Below, piece by piece: positions 45,929 to 56,000 of a DNA stretch of 56,000 nucleotides (position 1 is the first letter of the stretch; each line of letters starts with the position of its first letter). The translations under genes were made by a program, and so were the position numbers. This DNA comes from Cryptomeria japonica (taxonomy: Eukaryota; Streptophyta; Pinopsida; Cupressales; Cupressaceae): the NCBI RefSeq assembly GCF_030272615.1, contig NC_081412.1:686276583-686332582 (forward strand), given 5' to 3'. The notes beneath the pieces are model-generated. The model saw only the letters and a list, made by a program, of their open reading frames with translations. It was not told where the DNA came from and did not search any database.

Positions 45929-47654
45929 TGCTTGTTAACAGATTTGTCTTTCTTAAATACCTTTCACAAATGACTCATAAATGCGCAAATTGAAAGACAA
46001 CAGAAGAACCAACAATTGAGTCACTTGCAATCGTAAGTGCAAGTGCTCTCTGAATTTTGATATGAAGGTACAACTCCCTTTGTTGAAAGCAATAAAGGAA
46101 AACTAACATCTACCCATAACCATGAATGTAGATGTAAAAACTAATTTAAAATGAAGTGAATTAAGATAACTAAAATAGAATTTAATTACCCACACCCCAA
46201 AAATACCCTTTCCAATAGAAGAAAAATGCCTTGGACTCTGATCGAGTCTCTCTCATGCCTCAAAGGACAAGGGGGATTAGAATGCCCAGGCAAAGAGCTA
46301 ACAACAGATTTCTTTCCAATATATAAGTTAGAGGCATACACAATTTAATATAACAGAAAAGGTAATGAAAGGTAATCACAAGAGAAACAAAGCTCATTGT
46401 AATCAAAAGAAAATATTGACAAATGCATAGATCAACAAAATCTTCTTCATTCCATCAATGCCAAAATGTGGGCTCACAGACTCAACACTTCTGAAAAATA
46501 AAATTGCATTGTCCAGAAAACAACGTTGCCCCCTCTTTTTTACAACTGAAAAAGAAAAAAAAAGAAGCCTTTCTCTTTTCTTTCATTACATATATATAGC
46601 CTCTTTATTTTTTTAAAGAGATTTCCAGTTATCAATAATTGATTCTTGAAAAGATTATTAATTAATCTTTTCTTTTATCTTTTATCTTCTTACCGACAAC
46701 TCTTCTTTTTTTTAGCTTCAAATATTTTATCCTCCATTCCTTTCTAATAAATATTTATAGAAAATTTAAATTAAACACATCTAATTATGTGTTGACAAGT
46801 GGACACATTTTTTATATCTCTAGGATAAGTTATTATCCGGATCTTCATTTCAAAAGAGTCCCCACCGTGAGCTTCTCATAATAATCTTTTTCTCAATTTT
46901 TTTTATAGACCTGTACTCAGAGATCAATAACTTTTGAACACAATAATAGTTTGCCAATCACTCCAGTGAGGAGTTAGAAAACTAGGTTTTCTAAAACATA
47001 TCAAAATGTTAGCGCGATCCAATGGTTGAATTGATAGTTATCCCCCTCGCACAAAGTGATTTTTCTATCTAAAAATAAAGACTCAGAAAATTCATGGTTA
47101 CAGGTTGCATTGAAAACTACAAACAATATACATGTCAGTGTTATTGGATTATTGAACTTGTTGAATTTTGAACTCACACACTTTGAACCTGCATTTGTTT
47201 AATCTGATGAATCTCTGAACTCTAAATTCGAACCTCTAAAATAGAACCTGTGAATATTGAAGCTTGAACCTGCTAACCTTGAACTTTGAACCTTGAACTT
47301 GCGGGGTTCAATCAGAAAGTTCAAAATTACAGACTTTTCCCACAATATGCTTCATTTATCACTTTGTGTTCATATTTAGCTGCATGTTGAACCTTTTAAC
47401 CTTGAACCTTGAAACAAAGAAGGTTCAAAGTTCAAGTTCAATGACCAAAACTTACAAAGACCCTACACTCATAAAAACTAAAGATGCGATACAACCCGCT
47501 CAGGTTGAACTCGAACTTTGAACTTTGCAGAGGTTCATTTGAAGCAAAACTTCAACAAGACAAAAACCAATAAATATAAAAGGTAAGACTAAATAAACAC
47601 TCCTTATTTGAGGACGTGAGAGACATAGTGCAAGCGAAAATATGGAGGGTAACA
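45929..47654 (-). repeat. LTR d of array H (1,726 bp), outer 5' LTR
   Basis: It runs TGCTTGTTAACAG...GGAGGGTAACA and ends at the right TSD TAGAC (47655-47659). It carries the same GAACCTTGAACCTTG tract (about 47390-47410). Being the outermost copy on the 5' side, it would hold the promoter of the array. Confidence 0.8.
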
Positions 47655-48069
47655 TAGACAAAAGACAAATTAGGGTTAGCATCAGTAAAATCCAAAGCCA
47701 AATAAAAAAAACCCCAAAAGTATATTGTTTATAAAACAAGCAAAGCAGAAATCTGTATGATAATTATCACTGAGCAGAACGATTATTCTCACCAAACTGA
47801 ACAAGGAAATCCCAAAAGAAAACAACATAAGTAGATACTCATATGATGATTCTCACAGAGTCGAACAAGTAAACCCCAAAAGAAAACAACAAAGCAAATA
47901 CTTATACGATGATTCCCACAGAGCCGACGAGTATTCTCATAACTCATCCTGTAATGCACAAAAACTCGTACAACCTTTTGCAGAGGCTGTATGGATGAAA
48001 CTTGAAAAATAAAATAAGATTTGTAAGGCCAAAAATTGAATTCTTAATCCCCACAGTGGGTGAAAAAAA
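47655..48069 (-). repeat. Leader of element A next to its 5' LTR, with ~66-bp tandem repeats
   Basis: No gene is seen. About three copies of a unit with CCCCAAAAGAAAACAACAAA and ATACTCATATGATGATTCTC lie at about 47748-47945. Next to the LTR is CCCCACAGTGGGTGAAAAAAA, which parallels CATCAGGTGTGAAAAAA at the same place in element B. Confidence 0.6.
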
Positions 48070-48460
48070 TGTGTGAAAAGTGTACCTGTATCTGTATCTG
48101 TATTTGAATACATAACACTTCAATTAAGTCATTAGATACATGGTTAGTAAAGCAATAACCAATGAACAATGAAACCATTACAAAGAGACCTATTTCCTTT
48201 AGTAGATATGAGTTTAGTTTTGCTCTTAGATTTCCATATGCAACACCAGTGACTAGATGACACGCAAACGAAGGATTTAATCTATATGAGTATGAAATTG
48301 AGCTAAATGGATGCAAGATATGCAAGATTTAAGCTAACATGATTTAAATTTTTTTATCAATCTATATGATTTTAATCAAATTAACATGATTCAAGCAATA
48401 TAATTCAGCTAATGCAATATTCTTAATGTACAAAACTCTCAATAGACCTAGAGCAAAAAC
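48070..48460 (-). repeat. 5' LTR of element A, partial
   Basis: It matches the first ~385 bases of the LTR at 5986 (from TGTGTGAAAAGTG to CTCAATAGACCTAGAG) in the same orientation. It stops where LTR F begins. The remaining ~620 bases should lie beyond the window, after elements F and E. Confidence 0.75.
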
Positions 48461-49178
48461 TGTTGCCCATTTGGTGGAATTGATTATGTGTTGCATTGAT
48501 GTATTGTCATTGATGTCAACACTATCTGTTTGGATGCTTTACCAAAAACAGTCTGGTCCTGGTAGATTCAGTGGTTTCTGGTTGAATTGGATCCGCCTTG
48601 ATCCGACAGGCTCCGGTATAATCTGGTGATGGAATTGGTTTGTTCATAATGCTTATACTCATACTTGATTAGTTGGTTTTGGTCTGGTGATTGGATGCTA
48701 TCCTTCCTTCTTAGAAGATTGGTTTCTAGTTCTCATGAGGGTTTCACTGATAGAGCTTTTGGTGGAGATATTTGATGAATTGCATAAGTGGTGTTGGTGC
48801 AACTTCTGATGGAGTTTCAGGATGTTGTTGGTAATTATGTTTGGGACTTGGCATTTTGAGATCATTGCTGAAGTGTGTGGACCTATATTTGGTCCCGGTT
48901 GATCTAGGTTATGGACCGACATTAATGTAACGTGTGGATAGGACCTAATGTTATATTTCTAGGATGTCTTATGTGTTGTTATTACTTGTTTGGTCTAAGG
49001 CCGACATGGTTTGTAATTATGTAATCGGTTTATTGTCTGGTGGCCGACTTGATTATTTATGGTCGAGGGTTTGTATAAATAGATGCAAGATCTCATTGTA
49101 GATCATCATGGTTAATGTAAGAGGTCATGGTCAAGGAATGTAATGTGCGAATAATGTAATATCATTCAGGCAGAGGAG
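48461..49178 (+). repeat. LTR of element F (Copia-type), interrupted by element E
   Basis: It begins TGTTGCCCATTTGG and contains ATGTATTGTCATTGATGTCA, the lead text common to the Copia-type LTRs here. A TATA box TATAAATAG lies at 49074-49082. The left flank AAAAC (48456-48460) is the likely TSD. The 3' part of the LTR and any body of F are outside the window because element E inserted at 49178. Confidence 0.65.
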
Positions 49179-49891
49179 TGTTAGGATTCCCAAAGATACT
49201 GAGAGGGGGGGTGGGGTGATTCAGTATCTAACCGGTATAATAATTTTCTTAACTTATAACATGAAAAGCATATCAAAACTGTGTACCTAGTAAACCAAAA
49301 ATAATGCAGTAAATAAGAATAGCACCCACAACATAAGAGACACACCATAACACAATATTTTAACGAGGAAACCCGGTGTGGGAAAAACCTCGGTGGGATT
49401 TGTAACCCACAATATTCACTTACTGGCCAATAAGAGAATATTACTGCTTACAGTAGGGGCCTCCACATGCAGGAAGGCCAAGTGCCTAGAGCTCACTGCT
49501 CAATTACAAAGAAGTCACACTGACTTACAAAATTGATTATACTAATCCAATGTCTTGTACTGCTTTAGATCAACATCTACTATGTTAGATTCAGTACCGG
49601 TTTAAGCTCTGCTATATACATAAAACCTTATCCAATATCTGCCTTACAATTCACATATTAGGTCTGCTATCTTCTTTTCATACTTCACATTTTTTCTATC
49701 CTAAATGATCTAAAATGATCTCATACATATGTGAGATATTACAAAATTCCTGTTGGCCATGGTGCCGGTGATCTGTATGCCGGTGCTGGTGCCTGTGTCT
49801 ACCTGCCAGTATCACATGATTGTAAAGTTGCCATCAATGACAATACCTTCAATCACCTACAATTTCTCATTGGAGTGTGCATTTGACAACA
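49179..49891 (-). repeat. 3' LTR of element E (713 bp)
   Basis: The minus strand runs TGTTGTCAAATGCACACTCC...GGGAATCCTAACA and is similar throughout to the D LTRs, including the GGTTTTTCCCACACCGGGTT segment. Confidence 0.9.
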
Positions 49892-49907
49892 ATCTCCCCC
49901 TTTGGCA
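49892..49907 (-). promoter_or_regulatory. Polypurine tract of element E
   Basis: The minus strand reads GCCAAAGGGGGAGAT immediately before TGTTG of the LTR. A second GTCAAAGGGGGAG lies at about 50037-50049, matching the paired tracts of element D. Confidence 0.85.
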
Positions 49908-50144
49908 TTGATGACAACACTCATGAGAAAAATCAAAAGTGTCCAAAAAGAATTTCTTACCAAAACTGTGTTGTCAAAAATCCATGCTCCTCTTGAGCTA
50001 ATGATGTCCTGTTCTGATCATTTTTCTCATCTCACTACTCCCCCTTTGACATCAATGACAAAGGTTGTCATTTGCTGTCAGTGGAGTGTGTTTCCTGCCT
50101 GGATCCTTGTATCCTGTGGGTTACAATCTGAAAGAGTTATGCTA

Positions 50145-53100
50145 ATACCAAATTTAGACTCTCAGTGAACTTTTCACTATCTTTCAGTGCAGCCTCTGTC
50201 CTTTGAATAGTACTAGTGAGGTGATGCATCTATTCCTTTGGTGTCTTTAGTCCTTGAACAAGTGCCTCAAAGATCTCTTTACTCAAAGAGATGAGGTACT
50301 CCAATTTGGGGCTGAGTTTTCATTTAAGATCTTTTGCCTTCCCTTTTATTTTGTCTTTTTCGTTTTCAAATTTCTCAAGTTTTTCTTCAAGACTGTGTAT
50401 CTTCTGCTCTATAACTGATAATGGTTTAGATGAACTGATGAGGTTATCAGCTATATTGTCAATATCCTTTTGTACCTTACTTATTTCCTTGTCTATATAT
50501 GTTGTCAGAACATTTGTCTTGCATGCATCTCTATAGAGTTCCTTAAACTCCATTATTGTTTTGCTTAGTGCCGGTAAAAGTGTGCCAATGTGTCCCATGC
50601 ACTTCTTTATTATTTCATCAAAGAATTTCTCTTTCTCTTTATTCATTTTCTCCTTAGCCGTGTCCTCATTTATTTGATCAATTGTCAAAATGTTGCTGGT
50701 GATGTATTTAGACAATGTGTCTAGTTGACTTAAAGAATCTTTATTATCCACAATGCACTTGGGTGCTATCAATTTAAGAATGGGGATTGTATCATCAATA
50801 GCCTTATAGGCTTGTGCACTACACTCTGTGATTTTCTTTATGGAGTCCAATAAAACCTCTATTACATTTGTAGGTCGGAATTCTGCTATAGAAGTACCAG
50901 ATGTCTGTCCAACTGTTTTTACAATTTCCATGCTGCCAGTTGTAGTAATAACCTTACTTTCCTCTTTCTCAGGAGGATCTATTTGGGTATGCATTTCTAT
51001 TAGCAATGGTTTAGGCTTTTCAGTTTTTGTCGGTGGCATTGTCTCAGTTTGAACTTGTACATCAACCTATTTCTATTCCAATACCTCAGATGGTTTCTCT
51101 GAGCTCTCAACTACCACTTTCTCAGATGTAGTCTCTGAATGTACTTCCAGTTTGTGTGTATTTGCCTTTGCACTATTCATTCCCTATTTCTCTGATTGTT
51201 TCTCAGTAGAGTCCTCTGCCGGTTTCTCTGTCTCTGTGCTAACATTAATTTCCACATCTGCAACCGATGGCTTAGTAGCCACATCTTTCTTCTTATCTTC
51301 AATGGTTTCTTTATCTACCACAATATTCACCTCTTGTGTATCAATATTCATTATATACAAAAATTTAGACTCAGGATTTGTATCCTCTAGAGGAGTCTCC
51401 ATACTCTCTGTAGCCGGTTGTGTGTCAACTGTTTCTATTGGTGGAGTATCAGAAGGAGGTGGGGGTAAGTTGTCAGTTATCTTAAGGTTTGGAGGTCCAC
51501 CTTCCTTGCCTTTCCCCTTATCCCTATCTTTTTGATATACTTTGATAGTCTTGGGTCTTTTGAGTTCTTCCCGTTTCTCCTTTTCAACAAAGAATATGTC
51601 CCATTGGTCCGCAGTCTCTTCTGAAATTTCATTCATTCTCCCTGCCATCAGTGCTACATGCCGGTGATCGGTTGAGAATATAGTCCAGTTGTCCTCACTA
51701 ATTAATTGATCAATTTCTTCAGGTGAGTTCACTGGGTGAACTGCAAGTAATTTCTCAATTTTTATTTTCTTATCCAGTTCAACAATAGCTACCCTTCTAG
51801 CTTCAAGTCTTCTATAAAGATCAGTGGGTATTTCATCAACAATTTCCATCAAAAATTTCTTGTAAATATCCAAGTGTAAAATTACACTATTTTCTATGCT
51901 CTCTCTGTCATCAATGGAAAGTGTATTGTATAGTTTTCTAATGTTCTTCAACTTTCCATCCTCTATTATTTCACTAAGGAGCTTATCTAGTGGAGCAATG
52001 TCTTGTTTTACCTTTTTCTTCTTCGGAGTCAACTTCCTTGTTGGAGGCCTCACTGCCTATTACTTTTGTCTGGTTCTCCTGGGTGTGGGTGAGGGTACCG
52101 GTGAGGGTTTTCTTTTCCTTTCCACCCTTTTGAATACTGCCGATATTGTTGGCATTACAATAGAAAGAAGATTGTTGGCATTTCAATAAGGATATTGAGA
52201 AGGTTGTTGGGGATTGTTGATATAACTAAAGAAGGATGATTACTGTCTTAATAATATTATTTTGTCATTGATGTCAAGAAATTGATTTTCTAATTCAGTA
52301 TGATGTTGCCATATCTTGAGAAGTATGTTTTGATGAGTATTAAGAGGTCAGTAAGTGACATAGAAAGAATGTGATAATAAAGGGGAGATATGAGTTAGAC
52401 AATGATGAGATCATGTTGTTTTGATTGTTTTGATATCCTACACATGTTGTTGATTACAAGTTTAATACTATATTATGTTACCGAGCAAGGAACCTAGTCG
52501 GTAAACCCTAAGGGACCTAGTCGGTAAACCCTAAGGTTATTGATATCGGTTAATGAAGGCAGAATGTCTACTGAGCGAATTTCAGTATTAACCGAGTAAC
52601 AACCGAGTTATAATATGTCACATTGGATGGATAAAAGCATTATTTAATGAAGGATGCTGATAATCAGGAGATGAATAAATGATTGGTTTGTCATGCATGA
52701 AGTTTGTTAAGGATCTACGGAAATGAAAAATCAAGAGGAAGATCTACAACACAGATTGAACCGCAATAACCTAGCACAAGTTCCAAGGAAGGAATGCAAG
52801 TTCCAAGGTGAGGTAAAAAAATTTCAGATTGAAGGATACATTGAACGTAGTCAAGTTTGATGATCTAATGACTAAGATTGATGATGGGAAATGTGATCAA
52901 GGAGATTAAGTGGTTAGAAATTGTTTATAAATAAGGAATTGTTGATAAACACTATATGCGGGCAAATGTATGCATAGTGATTCTACAGGAATGTTTACTG
53001 AGCTCAGAAGCTTGAAGATCTGATTGAAGAACAGATTGAGAAGCCCAACAAACCCATCAAGGGATTAGATAAGTCTTATGACAAGATTGTTTTGAGCAAA

Positions 53101-54968
53101 TAAGAATCTGCTTTAGCATTTCAGATGTGAAGTTGCAGATATATTTTATTACTGTTGTTTATTTTGTAAGTGATAGGAAATCTCTTAACCGAGTGGACCT
53201 AATAGTCTTATTTGTAAACCCTCTAGCAAGGTAACATTCTAAATGAGTGTTTGAAATCCTTTGACAAGGTCACTTCTAACAAAGTGCAAGACTCTAACAA
53301 GTCTGAGGGAAATCCCTTAACTGGGTCACATCTAGCAATGTGTTTGTAATCTTTAACAGGATTTTCTTTTAACCGAGCATACTCTAGAAGTGTATATTTT
53401 TTAGTGGGTCCGAAATCCCATAGTGATTTTTCCCTATTTGGGTTTCCACGTTAAATCTGGTGTTATATGTGTTATGATGTTGTCTGTTCACGAGTTTGAA
53501 TGTTTTACAGTTTTGGTTATGTATTCTGAAGTATAAGCTACCGAGGTTGAATCTGTTGAATATATTGAAGATTAAGTTTGTATGATTCACCCCCCCTCTC
53601 ATCTTGTTTACTATTAGCATCAGAGATTTACAGGTATATCACTCTCATAAGAAGTTCCAACCAGTGAAAGATGAGCTTTCGGTTGAAGTCCTAGCTCACT
53701 TTCCTTCATACCAGTTTGTTTCAAAACATCTTCCTTAATAGCCTTTGCCTGTCGGGTTCTTTCTTCACAGTTTGTTCAACTTTCTTAACCCTTTTCCTTG
53801 ACTGAATTCCACTTTCAATTGTTTCTATATTTCCAAAGACTTTCTCAGTAGGTTCCTTTGGTGCTTCAAGGAGGGATTTTGCATAAGTTTCTATGATGTT
53901 ATCATCTATTTCAGAGCCCATTTCAGTTACCTAGATAGTCCTAGGGACAACTGCCTCCATCCAAATTTCATCTTTTTTAATTACAAAACATATTTCCTTT
54001 TGATATTTATCCACAATTTCCTGTGATAGTCTTGTTCTAGTCTTCATTCGAGCTTTTAGTGCCTGAAAATGTTCATTTATGTTTTTCTCCCTGTTATCTC
54101 CCATGTTGTTTAGTGTATCCAAAAGTTGCTTTCCTACCAGTATGTCAAAACCAAAATCTCTCCTACCAATATCGGGTACTTTCTTAGTAATATACAACAT
54201 TAAACATACAAGCAAATTTCCAAATCTAAAGGTTCCTTTCTTATCTCCCTTTATCTTCTTCAGATTGTCTATTAATTCATCTTTGAGTCATTCACACACA
54301 TCTATTCTAGCATTGTTGTTAACCATATCATATGCACTTTTAATACATAGGATAGATACTGAGTTTAACCTATTTTCATGTGTAGCCTTGTAGCCTAAAA
54401 TCATACTGACAAATCTGACATTGATATCCTTTACATCATTTACCCTTAGAGAACTTTTGTCAAATGTTGCGTCGGTTAGGTCTATTACTGTGTCATTAGA
54501 GACCTTTTTAGTTCTGTCGGGTCTGCTACCGGTGGAAGGTAACCCTGTTACTGCCTTTACTACTTCTTTGGTGATCTTATGGATTGAATCCAACCAAAAT
54601 AATTCACCATGCACTCTGCTTAGCACAATCCTTATAATATCCTTGGGAACATCTGGAACACTAAGGATTTTAGTAAAACCTAGGGTTTCCACTATCTTAT
54701 GTTTCGATTTGATATTTCCAGATTCATCACAAATCATAGTCCGATACATGTTCTTGATTTCATCATCTCCTAATTCCTCTATATGACAATGTATGTATAT
54801 TCTAGGGTCTTCAACATATACTACTTCCTTAGGAATTTGAGAAAATGCACCTAGGGTATCATCTTTCTTTTCTATTTCGGGAACAAGTTTGAATACGAGT
54901 CTAGGACACTTGATAACTTCAATCACAATAGGGTTTGCAATAAATTCAGGAGTGGATGAGGAAGCCAT
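50145..54968 (-). pseudogene. ORF2 of element E, interrupted by solo LTR I
   Basis: It starts MASSSTPEFIANPIVIEVIK at 54968 and is open for 226 codons, without the frameshift seen in D. After a stop at the Trp of DVCEW, the domain continues (54215-53931) with KKDEIWMEAVVPRTI, then a Lys/Arg-rich part to about 53640. Solo LTR I splits it. It resumes at about 52141 with a basic patch like that in D, then 52053-51184 (PTDLYRRLEARRVAIVELDK and SEETADQWDIFFVEKEKREE), a Thr/Glu-rich linker, and the coiled-coil C-terminus 51039-50320 (VIEVLLDSIKKITECSAQAY). A short further segment runs to about 50145. Some parts open here are broken in D and vice versa, so the family protein can be inferred as a single product of about 1,080 residues. 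Its function is unknown. Confidence 0.75.
52147..53632 (+). mobile_element. Solo LTR I (1,486 bp) inside ORF2 of element E
   Basis: It begins TGTTGGCATTACAATAG, ends GAGATTTACA, and is flanked by GATAT (52142-52146) and GGTAT (53633-53637), a 5-bp TSD with one substitution. Removing it rejoins ORF2 in register with element D. It contains TTGTCATTGATGTCAAGAAA, a TTTATAAATAAGG TATA-like word (about 52925), and tracts of repeated AACCGAG and TCTAGCAA(G/T)G words. No coding domain is present. Confidence 0.75.
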
Positions 54969-55370
54969 AGTTATAAATACCTCAATTTGCCTTTAGGATG
55001 AGTGCTTGGATGAACTGCTTCACTTCTTCGCTAAGGATGCCTTCGCTCGGGAATTTTTGTGCTCTCGAAGATTTGAATGCTTGGTGAATGAAAAAGGAGC
55101 CAAAACACTTGCTTTATAATGTTATTTTCTCCAACTACCACATTTAATGCTTTCTGGTTAAGTCACAACTTAACTCATCTGACGATAAAGAAGTAATTTC
55201 AACTTCTCACCATCAACCGAGGGTATGTTAGCATGTTTTTTCAGTTTGCTGCTAAACCCCCAAAGGATTTTCCTTTAGTTAGATAAAGAGTCTCCTGCTA
55301 GTGGAGTGATACTCTATTCTACCAGTGGAGGAGTATTCCCATCAACATTCTGATCTGACTTTCTGATCCA
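54969..55370 (-). other. Spacer between gag and ORF2 of element E
   Basis: It is collinear with the spacer of element D (34618-35008), including CCTCGGTTGATGGTGAGAA-type text. No gene is seen. Confidence 0.5.
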
Positions 55371-56000
55371 TTATTTTGAGAATTCTTGCTTTACCTCTTC
55401 AACTTTTTCTTTACCTTTCAAACTAGGACCTTTGTTATTTCCTGGTGGAGTCTTGCTTCTACAAAATTTAGCAATATGTCCAATTTTGTTACAAGCATAA
55501 CAAGTCACATTGTTTTTCTGAATAGCTTTCCCATATCCTATGCTGGTTTGTATTCTGCATTGATTAGATAGATGTCCAAATCTTCCACAAACATAACATC
55601 TTACATTCATTCTGTAGTTTTCTGAATTATGACCAATTTTGCTGCATTTAGAACATTGACCGGTGGGTGTAGTAGTGTTCTGATAATTTCTAGATCTACA
55701 CTGATTTTCTCTATGACCATACTTGTTACAGTTAAAGCATTTCCCATTGAATTTGTAAGCATTAGGTTGTCTTACTGGTTTACTATGATCATGATTGTTT
55801 GCAGTACCAGAGCTTTCACCAACTTCAAAGCCAAGGCCATTTGTATCACCATTAGGTTTCTGATTCTACAGCATGTCAACAAGTTCTTCTAAACTTTTCT
55901 TGAATTTCTCCTTGTGTTGATTTGCAGCAGTCAGTTCATTCTCGAAGATTCCTTTTTGTCTCATGAGTTCAGTTCTATCATTTTGTGTATGCATCAAATC
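55371..56000 (-). pseudogene. Gag-like protein of element E, C-terminal part
   Basis: The minus strand reads MRQKGIFENELTAANQHKEK, then a coiled-coil end, and four knuckles: CFNCNKYGHRENQC, CSKCSKIGHNSENY (last Cys lost), CYVCGRFGHLSNQC, and CYACNKIGHIAKFC. It ends in KEKVEEVKQEFSK. The last 80 codons (55610-55371) are open. The start lies beyond the window. Different knuckles are damaged in D and in E. Confidence 0.8.

Larger units (their letters stand above)
29073..47654 (-). mobile_element. Array H: tandem non-autonomous LTR element, four LTRs and three bodies
   Basis: Four LTR copies start at 29073, 40753, 44329 and 45929 with (TGTTGG)TTAACAGATTTG-type text. Complete copies end in GGAGGGTAACA, giving TGTT...AACA termini. 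Between them lie three internal regions (32499-40752 excluding element D, 42546-44328, about 44867-45928), each with a tRNA-Arg-type primer binding site next to the LTR and one long minus-strand frame. The outer ends are flanked by CAGAC (29068-29072) and TAGAC (47655-47659), a 5-bp TSD with one transition. No RT, protease or integrase is present. The array therefore seems to be one insertion site expanded by recombination between LTRs, later hit by G and D. Confidence 0.8.
5986..48460 (-). mobile_element. Element A: PMD-carrying Tat-like element, host of nested insertions B and H
   Basis: The 3' LTR is 5986-6998 and a similar partial 5' LTR is 48070-48460, both starting TGTGTGAAAAGTG on the plus strand. 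A pyrimidine tract (polypurine on minus) lies just inside the 3' LTR. Between them are a plus-strand PMD gene, a minus-strand reduced gag and long repeat-rich leaders, interrupted by element B and array H. No protease, RT or integrase could be found, so it is non-autonomous or internally deleted. The left TSD is probably TTGTG (5981-5985). The right copy should lie outside the window, because the 5' LTR is cut at 48460 by LTR F. Confidence 0.7.
49179..56000 (-). mobile_element. Element E: second gag-ORF2 element, sister of D, truncated by the window end
   Basis: The order on minus is gag knuckles (55371-56000), spacer, ORF2, polypurine tract and 3' LTR (49179-49891). It is collinear with element D in every part, and the proteins are clearly related but well diverged, so the two copies are independent insertions of one family. 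Again no pol is present. ORF2 is interrupted by solo LTR I. The 5' LTR and primer site lie beyond 56000. Confidence 0.9.

Noticed and set aside
53614-53626. TTAGCATCAGAG as a primer binding site of an element at 52.1-53.6 kb
   Set aside because: The LTR-like unit ends a few bases later in ACA followed by a near-perfect TSD copy, and ORF2 resumes at once. There is no body, so it reads better as the end of a solo LTR.

Overview
This window looks like intergenic chromosome from a large, retrotransposon-rich seed plant. A conifer or other gymnosperm is my guess from the style of the Copia-type LTRs and the depth of nesting, but nothing here proves it. I see no host gene, rRNA or functional tRNA gene. 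Nearly the whole window is LTR retrotransposons inserted into one another. Junctions are supported by TG...CA termini and 5-bp target site duplications (TSDs) wherever both ends lie inside the window.

Layout from outside in. Element C (1-5985, minus strand) is a decayed Tat/Ogre-type Ty3 element with gag, protease, an extra plant-type RNase H, reverse transcriptase with its own RNase H, and integrase. Its gag is cut at 5985 by element A (5986-48460 and probably beyond, minus), which has a ~1.0 kb 3' LTR, a plus-strand plant-mobile-domain (PMD) gene and a reduced gag. Element A carries two large insertions. Element B (11228-23105, minus, TSD ATATG) is a second PMD-carrying Tat-like element lacking RT, RNase H and most of integrase. 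H (29073-47654, minus, TSD CAGAC/TAGAC) is a tandem array of one non-autonomous element, with four LTRs alternating with three internal regions. H is itself hit by a solo LTR G (29248-30879, TSD ATTTT) and a Copia-like element D (32737-39229, plus, TSD GGCTG). The 5' LTR of A is cut at 48460 by the LTR of another Copia-like element F (48461-49178). F is cut by element E (49179 to the window end, minus), a sister of D. E is interrupted by a solo LTR I (52147-53632, TSD GATAT/GGTAT).

Most of these elements cannot move alone. A, B, D, E and H lack reverse transcriptase. D and E keep LTRs, a tRNA-iMet-type primer binding site (seen in D), a polypurine tract and a gag with four CCHC knuckles, but pol is replaced by a ~1,080-codon reading frame (ORF2) of unknown function. 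The two diverged copies of ORF2 remain collinear. A and B each carry two genes facing each other, gag on minus and PMD on plus. Each gene is preceded by a motif array that reads in the same direction relative to that gene, and the B LTR has a palindromic TATA box.

Features most worth following: a primer-tRNA(Arg)-like sequence beside the LTR of H, whose primer binding site also matches tRNA-Arg; the four-LTR/three-body array; the pol-less ORF2 family; inversion of the AT-rich core between the two LTRs of B; and the protease-RNase H-RT-RNase H-integrase order in C. All homology statements come from reading motifs by eye; no database search was run.
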